Positions 37,315 through 48,842 of a DNA stretch of 64,000 bases are shown here, piece by piece (positions within the stretch are counted from its first letter, which is position 1; every line of letters begins with the position of its first letter). The stretch spans positions 186,001 through 250,000 of the forward strand of contig NZ_JAGGPP010000006.1 in assembly GCF_018613755.1 (NCBI RefSeq), given 5' to 3'. A program made the position numbers and the translations under genes. The stretch comes from Arthrobacter sp. ISL-72 (GTDB taxonomy: Bacteria; Actinomycetota; Actinomycetes; Actinomycetales; Micrococcaceae). Under the pieces are notes generated by a model. That model did not search any database. It worked only from the letters and a program-made list of their open reading frames with translations, and was not told where the DNA came from.

Positions 37315-37941
37315 GTGGCTAACAACACTCGTGCTCGCCGTACCGCACGCCTCTCGCGTGCACTCGGCATTGCTCTGACCCCCAAGGCCGCCAAGTACAT
37401 GGAGCGCCGCCCGTACGGCCCCGGTGAGCATGGCCGTGCCCGCAAGAAGCAGGACTCCGACTACGCCGTACGTCTGCGCGAAAAGCAGCGTCTGCGCGCC
37501 CAGTACGGCATCCGCGAAGCCCAGATGACCCGTGCCTTCGAAGAAGCACGCCGCACCAAGGGCCTGACCGGTGAAAACCTGATCGAACTGCTCGAAATGC
37601 GTCTCGACGCCCTCGTGCTGCGTGCCGGCTTCGCCCGCACCATCGCCCAGGCCCGCCAGCTGGTTGTGCACCGCCACATCCTGGTTGACGGCATCCGCGT
37701 TGACCGCCCGTCCTTCCGCGTCGGCGAGGGCCAGCTGGTCCACGTTCACAGCCGCAGCGAAACCATGCCTCCGTTCCAGGTTGCAGCAGCCGGCGCGCAC
37801 CGCGACGTCCTGCCCCAGGTTCCGGCATACCTGGACGTCAAGCTCGACGCCCTGCAGGCACGCCTGGTTCGCCGCCCGAAGCGCTCCGAGGTTCCCGTAA
37901 CATGCGAAGAGCAGCTCGTCGTCGAATTCTACGCACGCTAA
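37315..37941 (+). CDS. rpsD: 30S ribosomal protein S4
   Basis: A 208-residue primary 16S rRNA-binding protein and nucleator of small-subunit assembly. The N-terminal region (RRTARLSRALGIALTPKAAK) and the S4 RNA-binding domain (about 97-160, LRAGFARTIAQARQLVVHRH) are standard. It has no zinc-binding cysteines, so it is the C-minus form. It stands alone rather than in the alpha operon, as usual for Micrococcaceae. GTG start; a strong terminator follows. Confidence 0.97.
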   Translation: MANNTRARRTARLSRALGIALTPKAAKYMERRPYGPGEHGRARKKQDSDYAVRLREKQRLRAQYGIREAQMTRAFEEARRTKGLTGENLIELLEMRLDALVLRAGFARTIAQARQLVVHRHILVDGIRVDRPSFRVGEGQLVHVHSRSETMPPFQVAAAGAHRDVLPQVPAYLDVKLDALQARLVRRPKRSEVPVTCEEQLVVEFYAR

Positions 37942-37954
37942 ATAAACGCAGCGT

Positions 37955-37996
37955 ATACAAAGAAGCCCGTGGCAAGCGCCGCGGGCTTCTTTGTAT
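37955..37996. terminator. Terminator after rpsD
   Basis: A perfect 15-bp stem (arms 37955-37969 and 37982-37996) with a 12-base loop; the base of the stem is A-rich on the left and T-rich on the right (CTTCTTTGTAT). It should work strongly on the plus strand. Confidence 0.9.
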
Positions 37997-38086
37997 GTAA
38001 GGTACTGGGGGGACTTCCGCATTTGCGGCCATGATGCCGCCGCGGAACCCGCAGCAGTCCACGGAATCACAAGGAGATGAACGTCT

Positions 38087-38461
38087 ATGTCTGGTGGCGA
38101 TATTGCCGGCCTGATCGCAGCAGGGGTGTTTGCACTCCTCGTGCTGCTTCTCGCCGTGCCCATCCTGAAACTCGGACGGGTTTTCGACGAAGTCCGGACA
38201 TCCATCCGCTCGATCAGCGACGGCGCCACCCCGCTCATGGATGAAGTCACAGCCACGGTTTCCACGACGAACCAGCAGCTGAAAAAGGTCGACGGCATCT
38301 CGTCCAACGTCTCCGACGCCTCAGCCAACATTTCCGCGCTTTCGTCCCTCGTGGCCGCAACCGTGGGATCGCCGTTGATCAAGGTGGCAGCCTTCAGCTA
38401 CGGCGTCCGCTCCGCCCTGTCTGCCCGCAAGAAACCCGCCACCGGCCGCCGCAGCCGCTAA
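38087..38461 (+). CDS. DUF948 domain membrane protein
   Basis: A 124-residue protein with one N-terminal helix (about 5-27) and an amphipathic, coiled-coil-like body (about 30-90) rich in Ser, Val and Ile, followed by a basic tail. The DUF948 family is found before alaS in many actinobacteria; its function is unknown. AAGGAGATG precedes the ATG. The next small gene starts 18 bases on. Confidence 0.82.
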   Translation: MSGGDIAGLIAAGVFALLVLLLAVPILKLGRVFDEVRTSIRSISDGATPLMDEVTATVSTTNQQLKKVDGISSNVSDASANISALSSLVAATVGSPLIKVAAFSYGVRSALSARKKPATGRRSR

Positions 38462-38479
38462 CCCAGACGGAGAGCACTC

Positions 38480-38710
38480 ATGAAAAGAATTCTCTGGATG
38501 GGGATCGGCGTCGCCATTGGCGTTATCGCCTTCCGCAAAATCAGCGAGGCCCAGTCCGCCCTGGGCCCCGAAGGCCTCAACCGGGCGGTTGGCCGGCTGG
38601 CCGACGGCATCTACGACTTCGCGGACGCAGTCCGGGACGGCATGCAGGAGCGGGAAACCGACCTGCGGGCCGCACTTGGCATCGACAGCCAGGATGTTGT
38701 GCGGCGTTAG
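38480..38710 (+). CDS. Small conserved hypothetical protein before alaS
   Basis: A 76-residue protein with a short hydrophobic N-terminus (WMGIGVAIGVIAF, about 6-18) and a helical acidic body ending in QDVVRR. The same pair (DUF948 plus a protein of this size) precedes alaS in related genera. Function unknown; a peripheral or single-span membrane protein is likely. GGAGAG lies before the ATG. Confidence 0.75.
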   Translation: MKRILWMGIGVAIGVIAFRKISEAQSALGPEGLNRAVGRLADGIYDFADAVRDGMQERETDLRAALGIDSQDVVRR

Positions 38711-38888
38711 CCGGCACCACCGCACCCCGCAGGCACTCCGCGGCCGCGCGGAAATCGAATCGCCCGCCATGGGGGAGAATTAAAAGGGTTGCCCGGGCTC
38801 GCGCCAGGGGGCAGCCACGCGTTGAAGTGCGTGAACTACATGCATCAGAACTACACGCAGTACACCAAGAAGGGTAAGTAACCAGGTT

Positions 38889-41567
38889 ATGAAGTCGCAG
38901 GAGATCACCAAGCGCTGGATCGACTTTTTTGTCAGCAAGGGCCACACGGCGGTGCCTTCCGCATCCCTGGTCTCCAGCGACCCCTCCCTGCTGTTCACGG
39001 TGGCCGGCATGGTGCCGTTCATTCCGTACCTGACCGCCCGCGAAGAAGCGCCCTACAACCGGGCCACCAGCGTGCAGAAGTGCATCCGCACCGGCGACAT
39101 CGAAGAAGTCGGCAAGACGGCACGCCATGGCACCTTCTTCCAGATGTGCGGCAACTTCTCCTTCGGCGACTACTTCAAGGAAGACGCCATCAAGTTCGCC
39201 TGGGAACTGCTCACCACGGGCGTTGACGACGGCGGCTACGGCCTGCCGCCCGAAAAGCTCTGGGTCACCGTCTACGAAGAGGACGACGATGCCGAGCAGC
39301 TGTGGCTGAAGAACACCGGCATGCCTGCCGACCGGATCCAGCGCATGGGCAAGGCGGACAACTACTGGTCCACCGGCCAGCCCGGCCCGGCCGGCCCCTG
39401 CTCCGAAATCTACTATGACCGCGGCCCCGGCTACGGCGTAGAAGGCGGGCCCATCGCCGACGAGAACCGCTACGTCGAAATCTGGAACCTCGTGTTCATG
39501 CAGTACCAGATCGACAACGTCCGCTCCAAGGTTGACTTTGACATCGTGGGTGAACTGCCCAAGAAGAACATCGACACCGGCCTCGGCATGGAACGCCTGG
39601 CGATGATCCTGCAGGGCGTCGAGAACATGTACGAGACCGACCAGGTCCGCCCCGTGATCGACAAGGCAGCGGAGCTGTCCGGTAAGGAGTACACCTCTGC
39701 CGAGTCCGACGACGATCCCCACCACACCGACGACGTCCGGATGCGCGTCGTGGCGGACCACATCCGCTCCGCCCTGATGCTGATCGCCGACGGCGTCACC
39801 CCCTCCAACGAAGGCCGCGGCTACGTCCTGCGCCGCTTGATCCGGCGCGCAGTGCGCTCGATGCGCCTCCTCGGCGTCGAAAAGGCCTGCCTGCCGGAGC
39901 TCTTCCCGGCATCCCGGGACGCGATGAAGGGCGTCTACCCGGTGGTGGAGACCGACTTCGACCGCATCAGCCGCATCGCCTACGCCGAAGAGAAGGCGTT
40001 CCTGCGGACCATCGCATCGGGCACGGCCCGCCTCGAGGACGCCGTGAAGGAGTCCAAGGCGGCAGGCCAGCCGCTGTCCGGCGCAGATGCCTTCGCCCTG
40101 CACGACACCTACGGGTTCCCGATTGACCTGACGCTGGAAATGGCGGAGGAAGCCGGCCTGAAGGTTGACGAGCCCGAATTCCGGAAGCTCATGCTTGAAC
40201 AGCGCCAGCGCGCCCAGGCCGACGCCAAGGGCAAGAAGGGCTCGCACGCGGACCTCAGCGCCTTCCAGGAACTGCTGGGTGAAGGCGAGACCGTCTTCAC
40301 CGGCTACACGGAGCTGTCCGGCGAGTCGAAGGTGCGTGGCATTCTTTCCGGCGGCCGCAAGGTTTCCCAGGCATCCACCGGGGATGAAATCGAGCTTGTG
40401 CTCGCGGAGACCCCGTTCTATGCAGAGGCCGGCGGCCAGGCAGCGGACACGGGACTCATCACCGGCGACGGGTTCGTCGTCGAAGTCCTGGACGTCCAGC
40501 GCCCCGTCAAGGGACTCAGCGTCCACAAGGCGGTGGTCCGCGAAGGCGAAATCGGGGCGGACTCCCTGGTGCAGGCCGCCGTGGACCGCGAACGGCGCCA
40601 CTCCGCAGAGCAGGCGCACACCGGCACGCACATCGTGCACGCCGCCCTCCACCAGATCCTCGGCCCGGAGGCGCTGCAGCGCGGTTCGTACAACAAAGCC
40701 GGCTACCTTCGCTTCGACTTCGCCTGGGGCGAGGGCCTCAGCGCCGCGACCCGCTCGGAGATCGAAGAAGTATCCAACCTCGCCATCCGCAACAACTTCC
40801 AGGTTGAAACCAAGGTCATGGCCCTGGCCGAGGCCAAGGCACTCGGCGCCATGGCGCTGTTCGGCGAGAACTACGGCAACGAGGTCCGAGTCGTGGAGAT
40901 CGACGGCGCATGGTCCCGTGAGCTCTGCGGCGGCACCCACGTAGCCAACACCTCCCTGATCGGCAGCCTGTCGCTGCTGGGGGATCAGTCCGTCGGTTCG
41001 GGAAACCGCCGCGTGGAAGCCTTCGTGGGCATGGAGGCGTTCCGCCACCTCGCCGCAGAGCGCGCCCTGGTCACGGAGCTCACCGAAATGCTGAAGGTGC
41101 CGTCGGGCCTGCTGGCAGACCGGATCGCCACCACCCTGACCAAGCTCAAGACGGTCGAGAAGGAACTGGAGCGCCTGCGCAAGGAGCAGCTCACCGCTGC
41201 CGCAGCCCAGCTGGCCGGCACCGCCAAGGACGCTGCCGGGGTGAAGGTCATCGCGCACGACGCCGGACAGGTCAGCGGCGCGGACGACCTCCGCGGACTG
41301 GCCCTCGACCTCCGCGGCAGGCTTGGCTCAGAGGCCGCCGCCGTGGCAGTGGCCGGTGTCAGCAATGACCGTCCTGTGATCCTGGTTGCCACCAACGAGG
41401 AAGCGCGCGCTGCGGGCGTGAAGGCCGGCGCCCTCGTCCGACTCGCTGCCGGAATCCTCGGCGGCGGCGGCGGCGGAAAGGACGACGTCGCCCAGGGCGG
41501 CGGCACCGACGCCGCGAAGGTGCCGGCGGCGCTTACCGCCGTCGTGGACGCCATCACGAGGCGATAA
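38889..41567 (+). CDS. alaS: Alanyl-tRNA synthetase
   Basis: A full-length 892-residue synthetase. The class II catalytic core starts at MKSQEITKRWIDFF and has RFDF-type and GLGMERL motifs. The editing domain has the zinc motif HTGTHIVHA, with a CGGTH later. A coiled coil (about 730-780) and a Gly-rich C-terminal DHHA1 domain (GGGGGGK) end the protein. ATG at 38889, 178 bases after the preceding gene. Confidence 0.97.
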   Translation: MKSQEITKRWIDFFVSKGHTAVPSASLVSSDPSLLFTVAGMVPFIPYLTAREEAPYNRATSVQKCIRTGDIEEVGKTARHGTFFQMCGNFSFGDYFKEDAIKFAWELLTTGVDDGGYGLPPEKLWVTVYEEDDDAEQLWLKNTGMPADRIQRMGKADNYWSTGQPGPAGPCSEIYYDRGPGYGVEGGPIADENRYVEIWNLVFMQYQIDNVRSKVDFDIVGELPKKNIDTGLGMERLAMILQGVENMYETDQVRPVIDKAAELSGKEYTSAESDDDPHHTDDVRMRVVADHIRSALMLIADGVTPSNEGRGYVLRRLIRRAVRSMRLLGVEKACLPELFPASRDAMKGVYPVVETDFDRISRIAYAEEKAFLRTIASGTARLEDAVKESKAAGQPLSGADAFALHDTYGFPIDLTLEMAEEAGLKVDEPEFRKLMLEQRQRAQADAKGKKGSHADLSAFQELLGEGETVFTGYTELSGESKVRGILSGGRKVSQASTGDEIELVLAETPFYAEAGGQAADTGLITGDGFVVEVLDVQRPVKGLSVHKAVVREGEIGADSLVQAAVDRERRHSAEQAHTGTHIVHAALHQILGPEALQRGSYNKAGYLRFDFAWGEGLSAATRSEIEEVSNLAIRNNFQVETKVMALAEAKALGAMALFGENYGNEVRVVEIDGAWSRELCGGTHVANTSLIGSLSLLGDQSVGSGNRRVEAFVGMEAFRHLAAERALVTELTEMLKVPSGLLADRIATTLTKLKTVEKELERLRKEQLTAAAAQLAGTAKDAAGVKVIAHDAGQVSGADDLRGLALDLRGRLGSEAAAVAVAGVSNDRPVILVATNEEARAAGVKAGALVRLAAGILGGGGGGKDDVAQGGGTDAAKVPAALTAVVDAITRR

Positions 41568-41574
41568 CCGAACC

Positions 41575-42174
41575 GTGAATCAATCTGCTGCACCCGACGC
41601 CTACCCCCGGGGCACCAAACTGGGGGTGGACGTGGGCACCGTCCGCGTGGGCGTCGCCGTCTGCGATCCCGACGGCATCCTGGCCACACCGCTGAAAACC
41701 CTGTCACGGGACGTCAAGAAGAACACGGATGTGCGTGTGCTGGCGGCCCTTGCGGCGGAGCTTGGCGTGGTGCAGATCTTCGTCGGCCTGCCGCGCACCC
41801 TCAAAGGGGAAGAGCACGCATCGGCGCGGATGGCTACCGACTACGCGGAACTGCTGGCGGAGGCGGTGGCGAGGCAGGGTTCAACCCTTTCCGTGCGGCT
41901 GATTGACGAGCGTTTAAGCACTGTGACAGCGCACCGCAACCTGCATGAAGCTGGCATGAGCAGCCGGAATCACCGTAAGGTAGTGGATCAGGTTGCCGCT
42001 GCAGGTATCTTGCAGCATGCGATCGACATGCAAAAAGCCAGGGGAACGGATGTTGGACACCGCGTGTTTGCGGTTTCCCAGCCGGGGCTTTCCGGGGACG
42101 CCGCAGCCGAAGAAGCTGGGCAGGCAGTTACCGGAAACAACGTGCAATCTTCAGACGATGGAAGGCTACAGTGA
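41575..42174 (+). CDS. ruvX: Putative pre-16S rRNA nuclease / RuvX (YqgF)
   Basis: A 199-residue RNase H-like nuclease of the YqgF family, implicated in 16S rRNA 5' maturation and possibly junction resolution. The first acidic residue lies in LGVDVGTVRVGVAV, then FVGLPRTLKGEE and RLIDERLSTVTA carry the other conserved positions. A C-terminal tail of about 35 residues is poorly conserved. GTG start at 41575, seven bases after alaS; GTGA overlap with mltG. Confidence 0.92.
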   Translation: MNQSAAPDAYPRGTKLGVDVGTVRVGVAVCDPDGILATPLKTLSRDVKKNTDVRVLAALAAELGVVQIFVGLPRTLKGEEHASARMATDYAELLAEAVARQGSTLSVRLIDERLSTVTAHRNLHEAGMSSRNHRKVVDQVAAAGILQHAIDMQKARGTDVGHRVFAVSQPGLSGDAAAEEAGQAVTGNNVQSSDDGRLQ

Positions 42175-43835
42175 GCCCGGTCAACAGCGGCGAGTCCTTA
42201 CGCGAAGAAATCAGTGACTCCGGACGACAGCTGACACGCAAGGAAATTCGGGCCAGGGAGAAGTCCCTCGCGACCGAAGGCCATGACGTGGTCCCTCCGC
42301 AGGCCTTTGAAACCGGACATCCGCCCGTACAGCCGGCAGTACCCGACGCCGCCCCCGCGATGCCGGCGGAGCCCCCTACCGTCCAGCAGCAGGAAGTCCC
42401 CGCGGCTTATGCGGCCCCGGTGCACCACAACGTTCCCGTTGAGCAGGTGGAGCCCGTCCACCACGAAGTTCCGGTCCAGCAGGTGGAGCCGGTCCAGCAC
42501 GACGTTCCCGTCCAGCACGTGGAGCCGGCGCACCACGAGGTACCCGCGGACGTTGACCTCCACAGCCATCCCGGCAGCCACGATGCGCACGCCGAGCTGC
42601 ACGGCGGGGCCGGACACCACGATGATGTAGAGCACCATGAGGACGAGGCCCACCATGTCTACGATGACGCCGACGTCTACTTGGCGGGGGATCACCACCC
42701 CGAGCACCACTATGACGAACCGGGACACCCGCTGATCGCGGCCGGCTCGACCATGACCGTTGCCCCGGCCAAGTCCAAGAAGGTCCGGCGCCGCCGCCGC
42801 TGGCTGGCCCTGCTGCTGACATTGGCGGTCTTCGTCACCGCACTCGTGGTGGGAGCCCAGTTCCTTAAGCCGCTCCTGGGCGGGAATACCGTCGCAGACT
42901 TCCCGGGTCCCGGCACGGGCGAGGTCACCGTATCCGTTGAGCCCGGCGAAGGCACCCGTTCCGTCGCCACCAAGCTCGCGGACCAGAAGGTCATCGCCAA
43001 CCCGGACACGTTCCTGCACGAACTCACCGCTTCCGGCGGCACTGTTGCCCCGGGGCAATTCCAGTTCCGCCAGGAAATGAAGAACTCCGACGCCGTGGCT
43101 GTGCTGCTGGGCAAGGCTGACGCCAAAGTGATGTATTTTGCCCTGAGCGCCGGGCTCCGGGTCAATGAATCACTGCAGGCAATAGCCGAGGGATCCGGCA
43201 TTCCCGTTGCCGAACTCAAGGCGCTCAGCGATGCGCCTGCCCAGTTCGGGCTGCCCGGGAAGGCCAAGAACCTTGAAGGGTACCTGGCCCCCGGCGAGCA
43301 CCGCTTCCCGCTGGGGACGTCGGCTAAGGAGATCCTCCAGAACCTGGTCACCACCACGGTGGACGAGCTCAAGGCGCAGGGAGTCACCGATCCCGCGAAG
43401 CAGTATGACGTCGTCACGGTCGCCAGCATCGTGCAGGCCGAAGGCGGGCAGGCCGAATACGGTGATGTTGCCGGTGCCATCTACAACCGGCTGAAGCCGA
43501 ACAACACCGAAACGGCCGGCCTGATCCAGTCCGATGCCACCGTGACCTACGGCTTGGGGATCAAGAGCTTCCACATCGACGAGGACCAAAAAGCCGACAA
43601 GTCGAACCCGTACAACACGTACGCCAACCAGGGGCTTCCGGTGGGTCCTATTGGATCACCGGGCAAGAACGCCATCGATGCGGCGGCCAAGCCGAAGACC
43701 AACGAGTACATGTACTGGGTGACCATCAACCTGGACACAAAGGAGACCAAGTTCTCCAAGACGCTGGCTGAACACAACGTGTATGTCGAGCAGTACAACT
43801 CCTGGTGCGCAGCCAACGCGGGACGCTGCACGTGA
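42171..43835 (+). CDS. mltG: Endolytic transglycosylase MltG with His-rich cytoplasmic extension
   Basis: A 554-residue membrane enzyme that cuts nascent glycan strands and so sets their length. One helix (about 210-230) follows a basic KKVRRRRRW stretch. The YceG domain (about 245-554) has the catalytic Glu424 in VQAEGGQAEYGD and the TYANQGLPVGPIGSPG region. The 200-residue cytoplasmic part is unusual: it has 12-residue repeats of the type HHxVPVxQVEPV (85-120) and then a His/Asp-rich section (to about 185). GTG start overlaps the ruvX stop. Confidence 0.93.
   Translation: MSPVNSGESLREEISDSGRQLTRKEIRAREKSLATEGHDVVPPQAFETGHPPVQPAVPDAAPAMPAEPPTVQQQEVPAAYAAPVHHNVPVEQVEPVHHEVPVQQVEPVQHDVPVQHVEPAHHEVPADVDLHSHPGSHDAHAELHGGAGHHDDVEHHEDEAHHVYDDADVYLAGDHHPEHHYDEPGHPLIAAGSTMTVAPAKSKKVRRRRRWLALLLTLAVFVTALVVGAQFLKPLLGGNTVADFPGPGTGEVTVSVEPGEGTRSVATKLADQKVIANPDTFLHELTASGGTVAPGQFQFRQEMKNSDAVAVLLGKADAKVMYFALSAGLRVNESLQAIAEGSGIPVAELKALSDAPAQFGLPGKAKNLEGYLAPGEHRFPLGTSAKEILQNLVTTTVDELKAQGVTDPAKQYDVVTVASIVQAEGGQAEYGDVAGAIYNRLKPNNTETAGLIQSDATVTYGLGIKSFHIDEDQKADKSNPYNTYANQGLPVGPIGSPGKNAIDAAAKPKTNEYMYWVTINLDTKETKFSKTLAEHNVYVEQYNSWCAANAGRCT
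42423..42548 (+). repeat. 36-bp tandem repeat inside mltG
   Basis: Three full copies (42423-42458, 42459-42494, 42495-42530) and part of a fourth encode the 12-residue His/Val/Pro/Glu units. Copies differ mostly at third positions and in His/Gln codons, so the array is old and under protein-level selection rather than freshly duplicated. Confidence 0.85.
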
Positions 43836-44692
43836 CCTCCAGGGCTGCTGTCCTGGGGCATCCGATCAGTCATTCGAAGTCCCCTGCCCTTCATCGGGCT
43901 GCCTATTCCCACCTGGGCGTGGACATTGAATACTCCGCCATCGATGTGACCGTTCCGGACCTTCCAGCCTTCATGGCTGCAGTCCGGGCCGAAGCCGGCT
44001 GGCGCGGGCTGTCCGTCACCATGCCGCTCAAGACCGCGATGGTCTCGGAAGTGGACGAAGTCCGCGGAGTGGCCGGCATTCTCGGCGTCGTGAACACTGT
44101 CGTGTTCGAGTCCGGGGGGTCCTCCGTTCGCGCGATCGGCTACAACACCGACGTCGCAGGCATCGTCAACGCCGTGCGGCACGCAGGGGTAGCGGCCGCG
44201 CCGTCCGCCGTGGTGCTGGGAGGCGGCGGGACCGCTGCCGCAGCGGTCGCCGCGCTTCGGGATCTCGGGGCGCCCTCCGCTGATGTTTTCGTGCGCGACG
44301 TCGCACGTGCCGCTGAAGCCCGCGCCGCTTCTGCGGGTGTGGGCCTTCCCGTCCGGGTCCTCCCGCTGGCTGGCGCGGCCGCTGCAGTGGCGGCTGCCGA
44401 CGTCGTCATTTCCACCCTTCCGCCCCGCGCTGCCGACAGCTTGGCGGACGAGCTAGCCGGCCTCCACACCGCGACGCCTGGGGTCCTGCTTGACGTCGCC
44501 TATGACCCCTGGCCAAGCCGGATCGCCTCCGCCTGGCAGGACGGGGGAGGCGCCGTGGTCCCCGGGCTGGAGATGCTGCTGTACCAGGCGGTGGAGCAAG
44601 TGAAGTTTTTCAGCGGCCTTGGCGACGACGTCACGGCCGATGTCATAGATGTGATGTGTGACTCAGTCGGGGCACCCCGACGAGTGTTGTAA
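43832..44692 (+). CDS. aroE: Shikimate dehydrogenase
   Basis: A 286-residue NADP-dependent enzyme converting 3-dehydroshikimate to shikimate. The shikimate-binding [10 protein letters not shown] is near residues 8-17, the catalytic Lys is in TMPLKTAM, and the nucleotide loop is [11 protein letters not shown]. The start is taken as GTG at 43832, which overlaps the mltG stop (GTGA) and gives the usual length; an in-frame start at 43805 would only add residues without similarity. Followed by aroC after a short gap. Confidence 0.92.
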   Translation: MTSRAAVLGHPISHSKSPALHRAAYSHLGVDIEYSAIDVTVPDLPAFMAAVRAEAGWRGLSVTMPLKTAMVSEVDEVRGVAGILGVVNTVVFESGGSSVRAIGYNTDVAGIVNAVRHAGVAAAPSAVVLGGGGTAAAAVAALRDLGAPSADVFVRDVARAAEARAASAGVGLPVRVLPLAGAAAAVAAADVVISTLPPRAADSLADELAGLHTATPGVLLDVAYDPWPSRIASAWQDGGGAVVPGLEMLLYQAVEQVKFFSGLGDDVTADVIDVMCDSVGAPRRVL

Positions 44693-44718
44693 CCGCCCTA
44701 CGTGGCAGGATGGATTGT

Positions 44719-45917
44719 ATGTTGCGTTGGTTGACTGCCGGTGAATCCCACGGTCCGGCACTGGTCGGAATAATTGAAGGCGTGCCCGCCGGTGTTGAAC
44801 TCACCAGCGGACAGATCGCCGATGCCCTGGCCCGACGGCGCCTCGGCTATGGCCGTGGTGCCCGGATGAAGTTTGAGCAGGACGTTGTGACCGTCCTTGG
44901 CGGAGTGCGCCACGGCATCACCCAGGGCGGCCCGGTGGCCATCCAGGTGGGCAACACCGAATGGCCCAAGTGGGAGCAGATCATGGCTGCCGATCCCGTG
45001 GACGCCGAGGTCCTCGCCGACCAGGCACGCAACGCGCCCCTGACCCGGCCACGCCCCGGCCACGCCGACTTCACGGGCATGCAGAAGTACGGCTTCGACG
45101 AGGCCCGCCCGGTGCTGGAGCGTGCCAGCGCCCGCGAAACCGCCACCCGTGTTGCCCTGGGCACCGTGGCGGCCCAGTTCCTGAAGCAGTTGGGAATCGA
45201 ACTTGTCAGCCACACGGTTTCCATCGCCAGTGTTACCGTGCCCGAAGGACGGCCGCTGCCGGTTCCTGCCAACGTGATCGCCCTTGACGCGGATCCCCTC
45301 CGCTGCTTCGACCGCGAAACCTCGGATGCCATGGTGGCCGAGGTGGACGCCGCCCACAAGGAGGGCGAAACCCTCGGCGGCGTGGTGGAGGTCCTGGCCT
45401 ACGGCCTTCCGCCGGGACTCGGCAGCTACGTCCACTGGGACCGCCGCCTGGACTCCCGCCTTGCCGCTGCCCTCATGGGCATCCAGGCCATCAAGGGTGT
45501 GGAAGTGGGTGACGGTTTCCTCACCGCCTCGCGCCGGGGCTCCGCGGCGCACGACGAAATCGTCAAGGACTCCGACGGCCGGATCATCCGTACCAGCAAC
45601 CGGGCCGGCGGCATCGAAGGCGGCATGAGCATCGGTGACGTCCTGCGCGTCCGTGCTGCCATGAAGCCCATTGCCACCGTTCCGCGCGCCCTCAGGACCA
45701 TCGACGTGAGCACCGGGGAGCCCGCCAAGGCACACCACCAGCGCTCCGATGTCTGTGCCGTCCCCGCTGCGGGCGTGGTGGCCGAGGCCATGGTGGCGCT
45801 GGTCCTCGCCGAGGCAGTGGCCGAAAAGTTCGGCGGTGATTCCGTCGCGGAGACGGAACGCAATATCAAGGGTTACCTGGACAACATTCCGGCGTCCCTG
45901 GACTCGATCGGCCTGTA

Positions 45918-45918
<1 letters not shown>
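44719..45918 (+). CDS. aroC: Chorismate synthase
   Basis: A 399-residue FMN-dependent enzyme that makes chorismate, the branch point to aromatic amino acids. The start [17 protein letters not shown], the RPGHADF segment and [12 protein letters not shown] are diagnostic. ATG at 44719 has AGGATGG before it; ATG at 44710 is a less likely alternative. It overlaps aroK by one base (TAGTG), starting the tight aroC-aroK-aroB unit. Confidence 0.96.
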
Positions 45919-47604
<1,686 letters not shown>

Positions 47605-47605
<1 letters not shown>

Positions 47606-48135
47606 TGACCGACGTCATGATTGATTCCATCGGCGGCACCAGCGAGTGGCCGGACGCAGGGTTCCCGGGAATCAAGATCAACCCGGACACCCTGCTGCCG
47701 GGGATCGTCAATGAAGAGGCCTGCAGCTCGGCGCTTGAGGCGTCCTCCGATCCGGCGGACCGCATCATGGTCCTGCTGGTGGAGGGCCACGCCGCCGATG
47801 CGGCGGAGCTCCTGGCCGAGGCCCGGTACAGCGATCCCGAATCCTTCCGGCTCCGCGCCTTCGAGGCCGAAGTCCTGCGTGTTGCCAGGCGTTTCGACCG
47901 GGCCGTTGACCTGTTCCGGCAGCTCCTGGGCGAGGTCCAGGGCACCGAACTGGAAGCACTGGCGCACCAGCACCTGGGGCGTGCGTATTACGCCGCCGGC
48001 AACACCGCAGCGGCCGTTGACGAGTTCGCCAAGGCCCTGGACCTGCGGGTGGCAGGGGCCGCGGACGCGGCGCTGATCTACTCATCCACCGTTGCGCTGC
48101 AGCGGGCCCGGAACGTCCTGGAAATGGCGTCCTAG
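47605..48135 (+). CDS. Tetratricopeptide-repeat protein
   Basis: A 176-residue soluble protein. The C-terminal two thirds (about 50-160) form three or so TPR-like helical pairs, such as FDRAVDLFRQLLG and AYYAAGNTAAAVDEFAKAL. The N-terminal 45 residues lack similarity. It is translationally coupled to aroB (TGATG) and is the last gene before the efp promoter. A scaffold role is the only inference possible. Confidence 0.78.
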
Positions 48136-48167
48136 GGGCCGTCGCGCGAGCCTGCCGGCATTACCGG

Positions 48168-48173
48168 TAGAAT
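48168..48173 (+). promoter_or_regulatory. Candidate -10 element of efp
   Basis: TAGAAT lies about 105 bases before the efp start in the 143-base spacer after the TPR gene. No good -35 is seen. The leader then contains TTGACA (48187-48192) without a matching -10. Confidence 0.35.
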
Positions 48174-48278
48174 GGTTCTTGGATTTTTGACAAATACTCG
48201 CTGGCGGCCTTTCGGCATGCCCGCCTGACATAACCGGCTGGCGGCTAGAAGCGGTCAGATAGAAACCAGAGGATATCA

Positions 48279-48842
48279 GTGGCAACCACAAACGACATCA
48301 AGAACGGAACCGTGCTGAAGCTTGAGGGCCAGCTCTGGAACATCATCGAGTTCCAGCACGTCAAGCCGGGCAAGGGCGGCGCGTTCGTCCGCACCAAGAT
48401 GCGCAACGTGATGTCCGGCAAGGTGGTCGACAAGACCTTCAACGCCGGCCTCAAGATCGAGACTGCCACGGTTGACCGCCGCGATTACCAGTACCTCTAC
48501 CAGGACGGCGCCGACTTCGTGTTCATGGACACCCAGGACTACGACCAGATCACCGTTTCCGGCGCCACCGTGGGCGACGCCACCAACTTCATGCTGGAAA
48601 ACCAGATGGTCAACATCGCCATCCACGAAGGCACCCCCCTCTACATCGAGCTTCCCCCGAGCGTTGTGCTCGAAATCACCTACACCGAGCCGGGCCTGCA
48701 GGGCGACCGCTCCTCGGCAGGCACCAAGCCCGCCACGGTGGAGACCGGCTACGAAATCCAGGTTCCGCTGTTCGTCGAGCAGGGCACCAAAGTCAAGGTC
48801 GACACCCGTGACGGCAGCTACCTCGGCCGGGTCAACGACTAG
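48279..48842 (+). CDS. efp: Elongation factor P
   Basis: A 187-residue three-domain factor that rescues ribosomes paused at proline runs. The tip of domain I reads [10 protein letters not shown], with Lys32 in the position modified in other bacteria; no modifying enzyme is adjacent. The C-terminal [17 protein letters not shown] segment is typical. GTG start with an AGAGGA site. The stop overlaps the nusB start by one base. Confidence 0.96.
   Translation: MATTNDIKNGTVLKLEGQLWNIIEFQHVKPGKGGAFVRTKMRNVMSGKVVDKTFNAGLKIETATVDRRDYQYLYQDGADFVFMDTQDYDQITVSGATVGDATNFMLENQMVNIAIHEGTPLYIELPPSVVLEITYTEPGLQGDRSSAGTKPATVETGYEIQVPLFVEQGTKVKVDTRDGSYLGRVND

Noticed and set aside
38789..38881. Possible 30-codon leader peptide before alaS (TTG start, ending YTQYTKKGK)
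   Set aside because: No good ribosome site beyond AAAAGGG, not enriched in alanine codons, and no terminator alternative structure was found; left unannotated.
38577..41258. Very long open frame on the minus strand opposite alaS
   Set aside because: It mirrors the third-position GC bias of alaS; the translation is low in conserved motifs and alaS is unmistakable.
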